A stretch of 64,000 nt of DNA from Phylloscopus collybita (lineage: Eukaryota; Chordata; Aves; Passeriformes; Phylloscopidae): assembly GCA_027886175.1 (NCBI GenBank), contig JAJNNQ010000130.1, forward strand, positions 12,665,501-12,729,500, written 5' to 3'. Numbering within the stretch: position 1 is the first letter of the stretch; each line of letters begins with the position of its first letter. The notes under the pieces were generated by a model. It saw only the letters and a program-made list of their open reading frames with translations, was not told the origin of the DNA and did no database searches. Positions 62,742 through 64,000 of this stretch are shown here, in pieces. A program made the position numbers and the translations under genes.

Positions 62742-62841
62742 AAAAAAACCAAAACCAAACCAAAAAAAAAAAAAAAAAAAAAAAAAACCAACCCCCCCCC
62801 CAAACAAACAAACAAACAAACAAAACCAAACAAAAAAAACA
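62742..62841. repeat. A/C-rich tract with 26-base poly(A) and poly(C)
   Basis: accaaaacc units, then about 26 A, aaccaacccccccccc, then (AAAC)n. It closely resembles the tract at 19848-20053, including the C run next to A runs. Confidence 0.92.
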
Positions 62842-63364
62842 CCAGACCTAAAACAAATGCAAACTGAACCCATATCAATCTAATACTTCTTTTATTCCCT
62901 AGTAGCCAGCTCCAGGAGTTTCTTTGGTCCATTTCATGGTAATTTCTGACTTCATGCAATAAAAGCTTGTTGGTACTTAAACAGTGCTTTTGTGCTCGCT
63001 CAGGAAATCCGTTGTGCAAAAGTCAAGTATGACCTAAATATTATTAATAATTTGTTGTGATGTTGGGCAACATATGTTTGGCAAAGAGCAGGAGCAATAA
63101 GCTTTGAAGAGTCTATGTGTTTTGAGAGAGGATTTTTCACAGGTGCTGAAGCTGTGTGGGTCTCAGATGTTCTTAAGGATCTAAGACAACAGAACATCTC
63201 TCCAAACCATTAAATTCTGAAAAGCAAGTGAACAGATGTTCAGTCTTTTAATTTAATATTTCAGGCAGCTGTGTAACTTTACCCTGTTGGGGCTTTTTAA
63301 TTTTTTTTTTTCCACCCTTTTTCCCCTCTAACATTTAAAAACTAAGCTGGATTTAAGGTCAGGC
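62842..63364. other. Unassigned sequence
   Basis: No recognised repeat or coding signal. There is a T run near 63298-63311. Confidence 0.5.
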
Positions 63365-63515
63365 CTGATGACAGGTTGAGAAGGCTCTGGCAGCTGTTGA
63401 AATGTTTGCGACATCTGGCTCGGAAGGCAGGGCTCGCGTTTGCCGGAGCTGCTGCAGCGCCGTGTCCCTGGCATTGCCCCAGGAAGCTTCCCCTGGTGAA
63501 CAATCAAGGCACAGG
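63365..63515 (+). other. Small CpG-containing block, possible exon (unproven)
   Basis: About 150 bases that are clearly GC-richer than their flanks and contain several CpG dinucleotides (cgacat, ctcgga, ctcgcg, gccgga, gcgccg). They end in gcacag|gtaaaa, which fits a splice-donor consensus. The plus frame from 63376 is open across the block for about 47 codons (Arg/Leu/Ala-rich, no known domain) before running into a T/G-rich tract. It could be a first exon of a non-coding RNA, a small CpG island or chance. Confidence 0.25.
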
Positions 63516-63527
63516 TAAAATTTTCTG

Positions 63528-63722
63528 GGTTTGGTTTTTTTTTTCAGGTTTTTTTTTCATTTTTTTGTTGGTTGGCTTGGTTTTTATTTTTGTTTTTGTT
63601 GTTGTTGTTAGGGGTAGGGGTTTTGTTTGCTTGTTTGTTTGTTTGGGGGTTTTTTTGGTTTGTGGGATTGTGGGTTTTTTTGGTTGTTTTATTTTGTTCA
63701 TATTAGTTTGTTTTGTTTGGTT
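63528..63722. repeat. T/G-rich low-complexity tract (about 190 bases)
   Basis: ggttttttttttcagg, (GTTTTT)n, (GTT)n, ggggtaggggtttt and (GTTT)n units. It is the complement of the A/C-rich type. The Phe/Val/Gly-rich plus frame and Lys/Thr/Pro-rich minus frame are artefacts. Confidence 0.9.
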
Positions 63723-64000
63723 ACGTCTTCTTATCTGCTTCCTAAATGTCATGATACCACCGATGTGATGAGAAGAACCATGAAACAAGATTGGGGAAAA
63801 AACTAATTGCAAAATCCTGTGGGGACAGGAGGAGGCAGTGTAAAGGAGTTTCTGGGGCTCACAGTGCCTTTGCCTGAGACAGTAACATCTGTTCATTTGT
63901 TGCCTCATGCTGAAGACATTTACCCATATAGAATTCTAGACATAACTAGGAAGAAGTTTATTTAAAAAAAAAAAGACCCTCCACATAACAAATGTCATTT

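Noticed and set aside
63376..63768. 130-codon frame with an apparent membrane segment
   Set aside because: The Phe/Val/Gly-rich part translates the T/G-rich tract; only the first about 47 codons lie in ordinary sequence.
1..64000. CRISPR array, bacterial operon or plasmid system
   Set aside because: No regularly spaced repeats, no compact gene order and no ribosome-binding sites; the CR1 and LTR content shows vertebrate nuclear DNA.

Overview
The window looks like non-coding nuclear DNA from a bird, probably a songbird. The strongest evidence is three CR1 LINE 3' ends with the short ATTCTATG- or ATTCTGTGA-like tails that avian CR1 uses instead of poly(A), plus a 2.3-kb piece of CR1 ORF2. Several solo LTRs resemble, from memory, endogenous-retrovirus LTRs common in passerine genomes. 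The rest is AT-rich and full of stop codons. I found no coding exon I can defend, no tRNA, rRNA or snRNA, no CRISPR array and no bacterial-type operon. The longest open frames (about 120-173 codons) either lie inside repeats or are what chance gives in 64 kb.

Layout: 1-6.3 kb is unassigned sequence with a short CR1 3' tail (855-916) and A-rich tracts. At 6294-7017 is an ERV solo LTR on the minus strand. 7-13.4 kb is unassigned apart from AT-rich microsatellites. 13.4-19.4 kb is a repeat cluster: a decayed CR1 ORF2 (13465-15815, minus), a second copy of the first LTR in the opposite orientation (17604-18285, plus), a different solo LTR with matching termini and a near-perfect target-site duplication (18675-19016, minus), and a block with two adjoining perfect hairpins (19251-19313). 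From 19.8 to 64 kb are long unassigned stretches with two more CR1 3' ends (22468-22694 and 53940-54297, plus), one candidate LTR (52892-53271, minus), a YY1-type motif cluster (31464-31560), and many A/C- or T/G-rich tracts.

No genes work together here in any way I can show. The window reads as a gene desert or a very long intron. The points most worth a second look are the recurrent (A)nC-rich tracts, which CR1 does not explain; the clean hairpins at 19.3, 22.8, 28.6 and 42.5-42.7 kb; the YY1-like cluster; and two locally GC-richer blocks (58990-59475, 63365-63515) that could be conserved elements or exons. Family names for repeats come from recognising their sequence by memory; no database search was possible.
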